From Stenotrophomonas sp. NA06056 (GTDB lineage Bacteria; Pseudomonadota; Gammaproteobacteria; Xanthomonadales; Xanthomonadaceae), in the NCBI RefSeq assembly GCF_013364355.1, contig NZ_CP054931.1, positions 4,205,501 to 4,269,500 of the forward strand: 64,000 nt of DNA, in the 5' to 3' direction. The translations under genes were made by a program, and so were the position numbers. The first letter of the stretch is position 1. Every line of letters begins with the position of its first letter. This document shows, piece after piece, positions 26,558 through 35,309 of the stretch. The notes under the pieces are model-generated. The model saw only the letters and a list, made by a program, of their open reading frames with translations, did no database searches and was not told the origin of the DNA.

Positions 26558-27802
26558 TCAATACTTTTCCGGCAACCCATTAGGCCTGAATGGTGAACAT
26601 ACATCAGAGCATGAACCCTCGCCCGCGTGTTCCCGGCCAAATATATTGGCCCGCTGATCTGCAGCCGACGCAGCAGATGAGTCCCCCTTGACCCGCTGAT
26701 CAAATATCTCCCGTGCATTGCTCATATTGCAAGCAGCCGCTTTCCCGCCTTGTCCGCGCTGAGCAGCCTCACAGTTTGCCTTGCAATGAAAGTACTTATC
26801 TTGGAGCTTCGTGTTAGCCATCCTCATGTCGATATAGTTTCTCACGAAATCTTGGGCCCCCTGCCTGTATCCCCGTGGATAAGCGCTCGGAGGAGGAGGC
26901 GTTGCGCCGGAATATTTATATATGTACTCAAGGTCTCTCGACTGCAACCCAAACGAATCCACGCTCATTGTCGGACTCCCATCTGCGTACGCGAACGTAC
27001 TGATCCCTCCCTCCAGACCAATCGGATCACTCTGCGAGTACCGCCCCACCGCCGGGTCATATTCCCGCTGATAGTTGTAGAACAACCCACTCGCATCGGT
27101 CGCCTGCTGCCCCGGGAAGCGCAGCGCCGGATCAAACACCACACCATCCCCATCGGGGTCATTGGCCGGTGCCTGATCGCCAAACACCTCACTCTTGTTG
27201 CTCCACTCCCAGATCGCCACATCGCGCACGGGGTCGATCACTACACGCGGCGTACCCAGGTGATCGGGCTGGATGTAGGCCAGCTCCGGCACGCCTGCAG
27301 TTGCTGTCTGGATCAACGCCACCGGGTAGTTGTCCAGCCAGATCGCCTGCTGCTGCGCCTGCCCGGTGGCCGAATAGTTGCCAACCCACCGCCCGGCTTC
27401 GTCATAGACCGTGAGCTGCGCATCGCCACTGGCCGGTGCGCGCAGAACGCGCTCTCCGCGATGGTTGTAACCGTAGCTCTCCACCACAGCATCGCCCTGC
27501 TTCATCGCATTCATGCGGTTGGCGTCGTTGTAGGCGAATGTCTTGCTGCCAATGCTGGTGGTGTTGCCCGCTGCATCCTGGTTGCGCGCCTGACCATCCA
27601 CGGCAATCAGGCGATGGCTGTCAGCCGGATAGGTATAGCTTGCGGTCCCGGCCGAGGTGGTCAGCGAGGTACGGTTGCCGGTGGCGTCGTAGCCATAGGT
27701 TTCAATCGGCGTGCCCGTCGCGCCGTCCTGGGTCTGGGTCAGGCGGCCGAGTGCGTCGTAGGCGTACTTGGCCAGCACCATCGATTCAGTGCCATTCTTC
27801 AA
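26558..27802 (-). CDS. Displaced Rhs core with its own variable C-terminal tip (orphan module)
   Basis: The 414-residue frame opens at a TTG; homology to the Rhs gene at 30585 reaches back to about 27830, where an in-frame TGA blocks it. YD repeats come first (YAYDALGRLTQTQDGATG, ETYGYDATGNRTSLTTSAG). The conserved core follows: AYIQPDHLGTPRVVIDPVRD, FYNYQREYDPAVGRYSQSDP, IGLEGG. After DSFGLQS a different tip of about 130 residues begins, with HCKANCEAAQRGQGGKAAAC, DQRANIFGREHAG and a C-x3-C pair near the end. Such promoterless core-plus-tip modules arise when a new tip replaces an old one and can recombine back through the repeated core. It may be silent unless recombined. Confidence 0.85.
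   Translation of the reverse strand: MKNGTESMVLAKYAYDALGRLTQTQDGATGTPIETYGYDATGNRTSLTTSAGTASYTYPADSHRLIAVDGQARNQDAAGNTTSIGSKTFAYNDANRMNAMKQGDAVVESYGYNHRGERVLRAPASGDAQLTVYDEAGRWVGNYSATGQAQQQAIWLDNYPVALIQTATAGVPELAYIQPDHLGTPRVVIDPVRDVAIWEWSNKSEVFGDQAPANDPDGDGVVFDPALRFPGQQATDASGLFYNYQREYDPAVGRYSQSDPIGLEGGISTFAYADGSPTMSVDSFGLQSRDLEYIYKYSGATPPPPSAYPRGYRQGAQDFVRNYIDMRMANTKLQDKYFHCKANCEAAQRGQGGKAAACNMSNAREIFDQRVKGDSSAASAADQRANIFGREHAGEGSCSDVCSPFRPNGLPEKY
27573..27712 (-). repeat. 140-bp stretch identical to 31669-31808 (Rhs core direct repeat)
   Basis: The 140 bases read identically at the two places, 4096 bases apart and on the same strand. They lie inside a longer, slightly diverged repeat of about 840 bases (about 26990-27830 against 31090-31926) covering the last YD repeats and the conserved Rhs core. 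It gives the homology needed for tip exchange between the two Rhs copies. Confidence 0.9.
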
Positions 27803-27864
27803 CCCGGTGATCGAACCGACGGAATCATGGCCATCCCATCAGGAATGACGACCATTATTTCGGA

Positions 27865-28056
27865 TCAATTATTTTTTCCCGACTTTGTTATCCATACCAA
27901 GGGCCCGCCCAAAACGTAAAGGACAGCTTTCAGCACCTCGGCGATCTTCTGACGCCTGCTCAAGGCAACGCTCGCTGAATAATTCTCACGAATAGCGCGC
28001 CTCCTGCGTGCGACGCCATCCCTGAAATCGATTTGCGATCCAAAACTATTCGCTTC
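27865..28056 (-). pseudogene. Short open frame, possible remnant in the Rhs island
   Basis: After a TAG and TAA that close the upstream gene, the same frame is open for about 63 codons. It encodes a basic segment (DGVARRRRAIRENYSASVAL) and then a hydrophobic one (VLKAVLYVLGGPLVWI), ending KSGKNN. No ATG is in frame near its beginning. It may be the tail of an older toxin or immunity gene, or chance coding. No family recognised. Confidence 0.3.
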
Positions 28057-28062
28057 GATTTA

Positions 28063-28452
28063 CTAGCCATCAACCTCGTCCATTCTTCGAGCAACAGCCA
28101 AGCTCATAACTCTTCCAGGGACGATCAGCAGCAGCACATACCCACTCAAAAGGAATGGTATGGCTTGCCTCTCAATACCCCCCTGGGATCCGGACGCAAC
28201 AACAACCAGCGTCCCAGCCACCCCGATCGCAGTTATCCACCGCTTTGATAATGCCACATTTCGTCCGTGCTCGACGCCATTTATCAGCGGAGCTACACCT
28301 TTCAGTACCAGGTACATCATAACCAAGTTCAGCATCGACCCAGCGATAATGAGAATGCACAACCTCCAACCTGTCAAAGGTGGAAGCAGCACGCTCATGA
28401 AATCAAGCGAAGCCAGGACGAAGCATATCTTCAATCGACTCTTTGTACTCAT
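28063..28452 (-). CDS. Small multi-pass membrane protein, function unknown
   Basis: About 129 residues from MSTKSRLKICFV (an ATG at 28458 is also in frame). Four hydrophobic segments are visible: CFVLASLDFMSVLLPPLTGW; LCILIIAGSMLNLVMMYLVL; WITAIGVAGTLVVVAS; AIPFLLSGYVLLLIVPG. It ends VARRMDEVDG. There is no catalytic motif. Lying among Rhs fragments on the same strand, it could be an orphan immunity protein for a membrane-acting tip. That is position-based inference. Confidence 0.55.
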   Translation of the reverse strand: MSTKSRLKICFVLASLDFMSVLLPPLTGWRLCILIIAGSMLNLVMMYLVLKGVAPLINGVEHGRNVALSKRWITAIGVAGTLVVVASGSQGGIERQAIPFLLSGYVLLLIVPGRVMSLAVARRMDEVDG

Positions 28453-28600
28453 CCTCATTTGACCTTGCACCAGCACTCCCCAGCCGCTTCGGCGCACTTC
28501 AGCGCTTCGACGCCCAACCTCCCCCCGATACTGTTCAGAACCAGCGGAAATCTTCGCTCATCTGCATGCTGAAGGTGATACGAGGAATGGCTGGAAATTA

Positions 28601-29233
28601 TCATTTGCATATTTCTCTCGCTCTGGCGAGAACGGCCGAACTTGCCCGTTCGACCTCAAGCTTCCGAACCAACTCGGAACATTCAGGACGGGCCCCAGTC
28701 TTCGCTCCATAGATCACGAGTTCACCAGCCCTATCTACTCCATCCAAATAAAGCAATGCGCAATCACCGGCAATCATACCAATGCGCAGCGCACGAACAC
28801 TCTCAGTGCTAGCGCTTGGACTGGCCTCACCCTCGCACATCCCACCGTAGTATGCACTGCTCAGTTCAGCGTAGATGGGCTTTGACTGCAGTTCTCCCAA
28901 ACGACCATTGTCACATCCGCCCAAAACCACCCCTCCGATTAAGGCCAGGAAAAATGAGCGCGTCCAGCCACATCCGGGACGGCCTCTAACATGTGCACCA
29001 TAGATCAGAAGCCCATCAGTTCGATCCACTCCACACAAGCAGCGGACAGCGCGGCCGCTGGCGAGAGTACGGACCAAGGTGCGATAGGTATAGAGCGATC
29101 GCGGCGCGCTACTCGGGATAGGGCAACAATACAGACGAGACCTCCAATCGTCGCGACTAGTCGCTATCGCCCCACTGAAATAGCAGGAGCAATGATGGCA
29201 TCCTCTTGGATCGAGCCGAGATGCATCTGGCAT
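28601..29233 (-). pseudogene. Hybrid of two copies of a lipoprotein gene (likely broken)
   Basis: The 210-codon frame has an implausible start. Its middle (about 64-88, CGVDRTDGLLIYGAHVRGRP) repeats the C-terminal part (about 162-186, DGVDRAGELVIYGAKTGARP), both as protein and as DNA (about 28975-29045 against about 28680-28760). Between them is a lipoprotein signal (SFFLALIGGVVLGGC) with no ATG, GTG or TTG in frame just before it. The simplest reading is a tandem duplication in which the tail of copy 1 has fused to the signal peptide of copy 2, removing the start of copy 2. The intact ancestor was probably a small immunity-type lipoprotein. Confidence 0.5.
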
Positions 29234-29245
29234 AGATGGAAGGCG

Positions 29246-29569
29246 TCAGCATCCCTGTACAACGACTGACCTCGCGTGAAAAATACTTGCGGGCATGGCC
29301 AGCAGTAGCAAATACAGCAAGGTCAGCGCGGTAGCGCTTATCCACTGCCCCCCCACAAAGGAAAAAATAAATGGAAGAGCAAGCACAAGCGTCAACCCGT
29401 TTGCATAGAAGATCAATGCAACGTAAGACAGCTCACTTAAGCCGGATTCAATCGTACTGCCACAATGACTGCAGATAGTTTTAGGCCTCCTTTCGAGGCA
29501 GCCAAGCACCGAAAATCTCTGACCTTCTGTGCCACAGGCAGTACAAGAGAACGATAACAGTCGCATCAT
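29246..29569 (-). CDS. Zinc-ribbon plus two-helix membrane protein, function unknown
   Basis: About 108 residues. The N-terminus carries two CxxC pairs (FSCTACG and ICSHCGS) about 20 residues apart, which should bind one zinc. Two membrane helices follow: ALIFYANGLTLVLALPFIFS and TALTLLYLLLLAMPASIFHA. Its start overlaps the stop of the gene at 29566 (AAATGATG), so the two are translationally coupled. The pairing suggests a small toxin/immunity-like or accessory unit left behind in the Rhs island. No named family recognised. Confidence 0.6.
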   Translation of the reverse strand: MMRLLSFSCTACGTEGQRFSVLGCLERRPKTICSHCGSTIESGLSELSYVALIFYANGLTLVLALPFIFSFVGGQWISATALTLLYLLLLAMPASIFHARSVVVQGC

Positions 29570-29892
29570 TTGCAAACCTCCTCTCCAACAACGGCCGCCG
29601 CAGGCACAGCTTGCGGATTTTGATGTGCCGCCTTGAAACCGGATCCATAGGCAACAAGCGCAGAAACCGAAAGGACAGCAGGATAAGAATAAATCATGCT
29701 AACCGCCCCAGCCGAAGCAATTCGGCTTGCTTTCTGCGCTGGATACTTTGACGCCACCACACCGGCAGCAATTGCACTTTGCTGGGGATGTGCTCTTACC
29801 TGATCCCATACAACACCCATCTGAGCATTCGTGTCTGTCGCTTGCAGCGGAGTCTGCCCAAGCATGGCATTCCCCATCGAGGTGGTCGTCAA
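29566..29892 (-). CDS. Possible remnant Rhs tip protein, function unknown
   Basis: 108 residues beginning MTTTSMGNAMLGQTPLQATD. A hydrophobic stretch (VSMIYSYPAVLSVSALVAYG) lies near the middle-to-end, and the tail is AAAVVGEEVCK. The first codons coincide with the end of a decayed Rhs YD repeat (the 'TTS' of the usual LTTSAG motif), so this gene appears to be what was fused behind that Rhs copy. It is coupled to the zinc-ribbon gene downstream. Whether it is still made or is just an open fragment cannot be decided here. Confidence 0.45.
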   Translation of the reverse strand: MTTTSMGNAMLGQTPLQATDTNAQMGVVWDQVRAHPQQSAIAAGVVASKYPAQKASRIASAGAVSMIYSYPAVLSVSALVAYGSGFKAAHQNPQAVPAAAVVGEEVCK

Positions 29893-30060
29893 GGCGCCGT
29901 TGCAGGTCGCGCGCAGCCATGCGTCTCAAACAGTTCGCCGGCCGTGTCCTTCTGCGTCTGGATCAATCGGCCGAGCGTGCCGTAGGCATACTTGACCTGC
30001 GCCTATGGGCCCGCACCGCGCTTCAATTCGGATGCCATTGTGGCCGATCCGGCCTGTCTG
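29888..30060 (-). pseudogene. Decayed Rhs YD-repeat remnant
   Basis: The minus strand reads KYAYGTLGRLIQTQKDTAGE then LFETHG before losing frame. This lines up with KYAYDTLGRLTQTQDGATG and PIETYG of the intact Rhs gene. DNA similarity continues upstream (GCACCGCxCTTCAxxTCGG is shared with the region near 31895) and downstream through a frameshifted copy of the GNRTSLTTS segment. It is the scar of a third Rhs copy between the intact gene and the displaced module. Confidence 0.7.
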
Positions 30061-30085
30061 AAGGCCAACTCCGCGCACGCTTGCC

Positions 30086-30595
30086 TCAAAACTGGCGTCC
30101 CCCATTCCCAACAGGTCGGCAGAGGATAGCCTCTAAATCCCCGTCATTGAGACGATTCCACAGGTACTGCCGCCGACCGTCCGATCCCATCATTATTATT
30201 TCATGATAGTTTTCGCGAACATCCGGCAGAGGAGCAAGGGAAATAATGCACCTGTAGTAAAGATCGATATTGGGCGGCAACTTAGCTGCAAAACCAAGCG
30301 AATCGCGAATCAGAGGTGCAAGCCCTTTGCCAACCCTTAACATCCCACTTTCATCTATGTAGCGCACCGCATGACTTGTATCATATGAAACATAGTAGAG
30401 GCCCGTCTCAGCATCCGACCGAATATTGATAGAGGAAGCATCATCAGGAATCGCTGCAGCCTTTGCGACAGACAGGTCACCTTCGTTAACTATTTTTGAG
30501 AGCGAATCATAGCTACGCCCCGCTTGGCTGCAGCCAGAAATGACAAAGGCAACCATTGATAGTGAAAATGCCAATCCATTTGATTTACTCTTCAC
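30086..30595 (-). CDS. Lipoprotein, likely immunity partner of the full-length Rhs protein
   Basis: 169 residues. The lipoprotein signal is KSNGLAFSLSMVAFVISGC. The mature region contains SKIVNEGDLSVAKAAAIPDD, GLYYVSYDTSHAVRYIDESG and WNRLNDGDLEAILC. It starts 11 bases inside the Rhs gene, directly behind the variable tip, which is the usual place of a cognate immunity gene. A lipid anchor would put it in the periplasm and suggests that the tip acts there. I do not recognise a named family, and activity is inferred from position. Confidence 0.75.
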   Translation of the reverse strand: MKSKSNGLAFSLSMVAFVISGCSQAGRSYDSLSKIVNEGDLSVAKAAAIPDDASSINIRSDAETGLYYVSYDTSHAVRYIDESGMLRVGKGLAPLIRDSLGFAAKLPPNIDLYYRCIISLAPLPDVRENYHEIIMMGSDGRRQYLWNRLNDGDLEAILCRPVGNGGRQF

Positions 30596-33500
30596 CTTTC
30601 CACTCCGGAATGTAATTCTTCAGAAAAACACGAGACGAGACCGGAACATAGCTGGAACAACGCCTTGCGCAATCCTCACCCAGCTTGCACGCGGCTCCTT
30701 GGCGATTTGCGGCCATGTCTCCCGAGTTATCTCTTTGCATCTCTGAATGACTCCTTCGACGGCCATCCCCGTAGAGGCCGACTCGGCCCGCATAGTAGTC
30801 CTTAACTTCTTTCAGTGCCATTAGCTCCAACACAACTCGGGGGTTACTTGTTACTTGAGTTGCTCGACAAGCCGCTAAGCAATGATAGAACTGATCTGCA
30901 CCATTTATGCTCCTCGACTTCATCTCAGAGTTATATCTCGAAAGTATCTTACCCGCCACGAGCGCATCACCGATGTCTGTCGCCGGTGGCGCCTCAGGCT
31001 GCTTCATTCGATACTTTCCGAACTGGAACTGCCCAGACTCCAAACCCAATACATCCAGGTTTGAAATTGGATTCGACTCGACATACGAGTATGTCGACAC
31101 ACCTCCGTCCAGCCCAATCGGATCACTCTGCGAGTATCGCCCCACCCCCGGCTCGTACTCCCGCTGGTAGTTGTAGAACAACCCACTCGCATCCGTCGCC
31201 TGCTGGCCTGGGAAGCGCAGCGCCAGATCAAACGCTACACCGTCCCTGTCCGGGTCATTGACCGGTGCCTGATCGCCAAACACCTCACTCTTGTTGCTCC
31301 ACGCCCAGATCGCGACATCGCGCACGGGGTCGATCACCACACGCGGCGTACCCAGGTGATCGGGCTGGATGTACGCCAGCTCCGGCACGCCCGTGGCTGG
31401 TGTCTGGATCAGCGCCACGGGGTAGTTGTCCAGCCAGATAGCCTGCTGCTGCGCCTGACCTGTCGCTGCGAAATTGCCAACCCACTGCCCAGCTTCGTCA
31501 TAGACCGTGGTCTGAGCATCGCCGCCAGCCGGGCTGCGCAGCACGCGCTCACCGCGATGGTTGTAGCCGTAACTCTCCACTACAGCAGCGCCCTGCTTCA
31601 CCGCATTCATGCGGTTGGCATCGTTGTAGGCGAACGTCTTTCCGCCAATGCTGGTGGTGTTGCCTGCGGCATCCTGGTTGCGCGCCTGACCATCCACGGC
31701 AATCAGGCGATGGCTGTCAGCCGGATAGGTATAGCTTGCGGTCCCGGCCGAGGTGGTCAGCGAGGTACGGTTGCCGGTGGCGTCGTAGCCATAGGTTTCA
31801 ATCGGCGTACCCGTGGCGCCATCCTGGGTCTGGGTCAGGCGGCCGAGTGTGTCGTAGGCGTATTTGGCCAGAACCTCAGAACCAGCACCGCTCTTCAGCT
31901 CGGTGATCGAACCAACGGGATCGTAGCCGTAGCCCAGTGACAGGCCGCCTGCCGCCGGGTCATGCACCGCCTGAGGACGGTAGTCCAGATCCAGCGGGCG
32001 CTGCAGTTGGCGACCATTGCCATAGGTCCAGCCAGTCGCCGGGCCGAAGGCGGCGTAGGTCACGTTGTTGACCACCACCTGCCGGGTCTGTCCCGGGCGG
32101 GTCAGGCCGATCTGGCTGATACGACCCAAGGCGTCGCGTGCGTAGTCCGCCACACTTCCGTCCGGGTAAGTCAACGCAGTCAGGCGACCGGACTTGCTGT
32201 AGGCATAGCGCAGCGTGCTGGCCACGCCATTGATCGTCTGCACCTTGCGGGTGACCTGGCCGAAGCGATCATGGCAGTACAGGGTGCTGCCATTGGCATG
32301 CAGCACCTGGCCAAGGCGGCCCTTGGCGAAACGCTCGTCGCTGGCACATACCGCGGGTGCGGTGTCGTAGTGATAGCCCACGTCGAGGTTGGGGTCCGGA
32401 TAGGCGATACCGACCAGCCGATTGAGCGCGTCGTAGCTGTAGGTGGCAGTCACGCCCCGTGCATCGGTGCGGGTCTTGCGATTGCCAGCAGTATCAACAG
32501 TGAAAGTAGCACTCCCGCTGTCCGGGCTGACCTGCCCGGTCAGATCACCAAAACCGTTGTAGGCGTACGTGGTGTGCAGCCCCTTCGGATCGGTCACCTG
32601 GGTGACCTGATCCAACGCGTTGTAGCTGGAGCGGATCTCCGCAGCGACACCGCCCACGTCCTGCAGGGTCTGCGCCAGCCGGTTCAGCGGATCGTACTGC
32701 TGGGTCGTCTCACGCAGCAGTGCATCGGTGACCGACTGCGGATTGCCATTGGCGTCGTACGCAAAGCCGGTGGCGTTGTTGCCGGCATCCTTCAGCGTGG
32801 TCAGCTGTCCGAGTGTGTTGTAGACACGGGCCAGCGTGCGGCGCAGCGTGCCCCCTGCATCGACCGTATTTTCCTGCAGACGGTTGCCGGCGTTGTCCAG
32901 GGTGTAGTGAATGGTGTTGCCGGCACTGTCGGCAATGTCCGTCAGCCGCTGGGCCGCGTCGTAGACATAGGTGACGCTGCTGCCGTCGGGCTCGGTGACC
33001 TGCTGCACGTGGCCGGTGGGCCAATAGCTCAGTTGGGTGCTGCGGTCTTCGGCAGTAGTGGCGCCACGCACGGTGATCGACGTCGGCCAGCCACGTGGAT
33101 GATAGGTGTAGTCGGTCACCACGCCATTGGCATCGCGCACCGACAGCGGGCGACCCAACGCGTCGTAAGCGAGTGTTTCAACGGTATGGCCCAGCGCACT
33201 GGTGATGCTGCGCAGATCACCCTTGCGGAACGCGCAGGCACCGGTGGTCGCACATCCTGCATCATCGGCGGTGTACCAGGCATAGGTCACGGTATCGGTA
33301 ACGTCCGTACGCGGACCGTCGATGCTTCGCAGCAAGCCCACCTGTGGGCAATCCGGACCTTCGGCCTCACAGTAGTTCTGCGTGGTCACGCGGGTCTGGT
33401 TGGTCGTGGTATCGCGCACGGTGACGCTGGTCGGCTGCAGGCGCGCGTTGCGGGTGATACGGGTCTCCTGGTTGCCGACGGTCTGCTGCACCAGGCGATT

Positions 33501-35309
33501 GCTGTCGAGCGCGGCACGCGTCTCACTGATGCGTTGCTGGGGTGTTCCAGCCGCTTCCGTCGTCGTTGTCACGGCTACTGCACCGGCGGTCGGGTCGCTG
33601 GCCTCGGCGTAGGCGTACTGGGTGACCACGCCACGCCGATCGGTGAGGGACTGCAGTCGACGGCGGAAGTCCGTGCCCTCTGCGAGGTAGGTACGACCGG
33701 CGGTGCCACTGCTGTCGGTGATGCCATTGACCTTGCGTGGAAGACCGCTGCCATCGGCAGCCGTCAATCCGTAGGTACTCTGCTTACCCAGCGCGTCAGT
33801 CACAATGACCGGACCGGCGGTGGTGTAATCCAGATGAATCCCATCAACACCGACATCCGTTCCGGTGCAGTCACCAGAATGCCGGCTGCAGAAGACGCGT
33901 CCCTTGTCATCATAGGCGTACCAGCTGTATCGACGATTGTCTTCGGCGGTGATTCCTGTGAGATACGCTGGGAAGCGAGCATCCTCATAGTGATAGCTTC
34001 GCGACTCACCGTCGGCATATGTAGCCGTCGACAGCTCACCTGCGGGCGTATAGGTATAGGCCACCACTATCTGCCCGGAAACCCGCAGGGCAGAGATCAA
34101 GGAGTCGTTTCCGGGGACGGCATACTCCATCTGCAGTTGGCGACCCGTGGAATGAGAGATGCCAAGCAACCGCTTCTGCTCGTCATAGGTGTAAACCAGC
34201 CAAGTGCCGTCCTCGAAGTCGCGGCGCTCCATCAGGCCGGAAGCGCTGAACACGATGCGCTCGCGCGAGCGCGACATCAGCCAGCTTGCTCCTTGCTGGA
34301 CGACACGATCCCCACTGCCATCGTTGGACTCGTAGTACGCGCCGCGCTTTGGGAACGCACCATGTGTGCCATCCTCGCTCAAGAAGCCCACTTTCAGCTC
34401 TGTCCCCGGCGGAAAGATGCTGCTGTCAACCCCGAGGGTAAGACGCAGATTGTGCGAGTGCGTCCAGCCCGTACCCAGCGCACCGCCGGGCGTGCTTGTC
34501 AGCGAGTGATAGTGGCGACGAAAACTGATCCAGCCCAGATCAAAGTCCGGCTCAGGTTGGGTTTTGTCGCCCGTGGTCGGATCGCAAGGATTGCCAGGCG
34601 TGTCACACTGTTTGGCGACTGGGGAGCTTGTATACTTCCGCATCATCGAAAGCATGCCGGTATCCAGCGAAGGCGGCATCGCACACATACCCTTGGCTGC
34701 CTGCCAGGTCATGATGGTGCTGTCGATGTTCGGGCATTTGACTTCACGCTTGCGCTGAAGATAGCGGGTTCCGCCTATCAGCTCGCAAGTTGAAGTACTC
34801 GGGTTGAGATAGTAGAAGTCAACGGTAGCTCCACCGTGCTCGCCGGTGTTGCTGCCATCCGCGCCCGCACCTGCGCCGCCCCCGGGAATGCCTTCCCAGT
34901 CCTCTCCAATTGTTACCTGCGTGATCGGGCAGGAAGGTACTTGAGGCACTTCTGCCTTCAAGGCAGCAGACAGTTCTTCTGGGGAGTTGTATTCCTGGGA
35001 TCTGTAGCTGTACACCCAGTCGGTCTTGATCAGCTTGGCAGGCTTGATCGCGTAGTCATAGATCACCTTGCCGGGGAGCGATGCAACACCGCGCACCTCC
35101 CAACTGAACGCACCATACTGCTGATAACGCTCATATCGAGCCTCCACGTCACGCTGTGCCAGCTTCTCGGTCGCGCGCTTTTCACTCCCCGGCGCCAATG
35201 CAAGCCATTCCTTTTTCACCTCCTGCGCCTGCACCGCACTGGCACCCACGCACCCCAGCGCGGTCATCGCCAGCGCTGCGCACGAAAAATTCTTCAATCG
35301 CTTCAACAT
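30585..35309 (-). CDS. Full-length secreted Rhs protein with variable C-terminal tip
   Basis: 1574 residues; the ATG has an upstream GGAG. It begins with a Sec signal peptide (NFSCAALAMTALGCVGASAV) and not a PAAR or VgrG-binding domain, so export is not obviously by type VI secretion. A DUF6531-like start of the shell (DFDLGWISFRRHYHSLTSTP, GTGWTHSHNLRL) is at about 260-300. Many YD repeats follow to about 1260, then the core (AYIQPDHLGTPRVVIDPVRD, YSQSDPIGLDGG, SNLDVLGLES). The tip is the last 150 residues: FYHCLAACRATQ, DMAANRQG and a C-x3-C pair. The YD cage should enclose the tip until release. Target cell and tip activity are unknown. Confidence 0.92.
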   Translation of the reverse strand: MLKRLKNFSCAALAMTALGCVGASAVQAQEVKKEWLALAPGSEKRATEKLAQRDVEARYERYQQYGAFSWEVRGVASLPGKVIYDYAIKPAKLIKTDWVYSYRSQEYNSPEELSAALKAEVPQVPSCPITQVTIGEDWEGIPGGGAGAGADGSNTGEHGGATVDFYYLNPSTSTCELIGGTRYLQRKREVKCPNIDSTIMTWQAAKGMCAMPPSLDTGMLSMMRKYTSSPVAKQCDTPGNPCDPTTGDKTQPEPDFDLGWISFRRHYHSLTSTPGGALGTGWTHSHNLRLTLGVDSSIFPPGTELKVGFLSEDGTHGAFPKRGAYYESNDGSGDRVVQQGASWLMSRSRERIVFSASGLMERRDFEDGTWLVYTYDEQKRLLGISHSTGRQLQMEYAVPGNDSLISALRVSGQIVVAYTYTPAGELSTATYADGESRSYHYEDARFPAYLTGITAEDNRRYSWYAYDDKGRVFCSRHSGDCTGTDVGVDGIHLDYTTAGPVIVTDALGKQSTYGLTAADGSGLPRKVNGITDSSGTAGRTYLAEGTDFRRRLQSLTDRRGVVTQYAYAEASDPTAGAVAVTTTTEAAGTPQQRISETRAALDSNRLVQQTVGNQETRITRNARLQPTSVTVRDTTTNQTRVTTQNYCEAEGPDCPQVGLLRSIDGPRTDVTDTVTYAWYTADDAGCATTGACAFRKGDLRSITSALGHTVETLAYDALGRPLSVRDANGVVTDYTYHPRGWPTSITVRGATTAEDRSTQLSYWPTGHVQQVTEPDGSSVTYVYDAAQRLTDIADSAGNTIHYTLDNAGNRLQENTVDAGGTLRRTLARVYNTLGQLTTLKDAGNNATGFAYDANGNPQSVTDALLRETTQQYDPLNRLAQTLQDVGGVAAEIRSSYNALDQVTQVTDPKGLHTTYAYNGFGDLTGQVSPDSGSATFTVDTAGNRKTRTDARGVTATYSYDALNRLVGIAYPDPNLDVGYHYDTAPAVCASDERFAKGRLGQVLHANGSTLYCHDRFGQVTRKVQTINGVASTLRYAYSKSGRLTALTYPDGSVADYARDALGRISQIGLTRPGQTRQVVVNNVTYAAFGPATGWTYGNGRQLQRPLDLDYRPQAVHDPAAGGLSLGYGYDPVGSITELKSGAGSEVLAKYAYDTLGRLTQTQDGATGTPIETYGYDATGNRTSLTTSAGTASYTYPADSHRLIAVDGQARNQDAAGNTTSIGGKTFAYNDANRMNAVKQGAAVVESYGYNHRGERVLRSPAGGDAQTTVYDEAGQWVGNFAATGQAQQQAIWLDNYPVALIQTPATGVPELAYIQPDHLGTPRVVIDPVRDVAIWAWSNKSEVFGDQAPVNDPDRDGVAFDLALRFPGQQATDASGLFYNYQREYEPGVGRYSQSDPIGLDGGVSTYSYVESNPISNLDVLGLESGQFQFGKYRMKQPEAPPATDIGDALVAGKILSRYNSEMKSRSINGADQFYHCLAACRATQVTSNPRVVLELMALKEVKDYYAGRVGLYGDGRRRSHSEMQRDNSGDMAANRQGAACKLGEDCARRCSSYVPVSSRVFLKNYIPEWKGEE
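31669..31808 (-). repeat. 140-bp stretch identical to 27573-27712
   Basis: Second copy of the Rhs core direct repeat, inside the full-length gene. See the entry at 27573 for the extent of the wider repeat. Confidence 0.9.
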
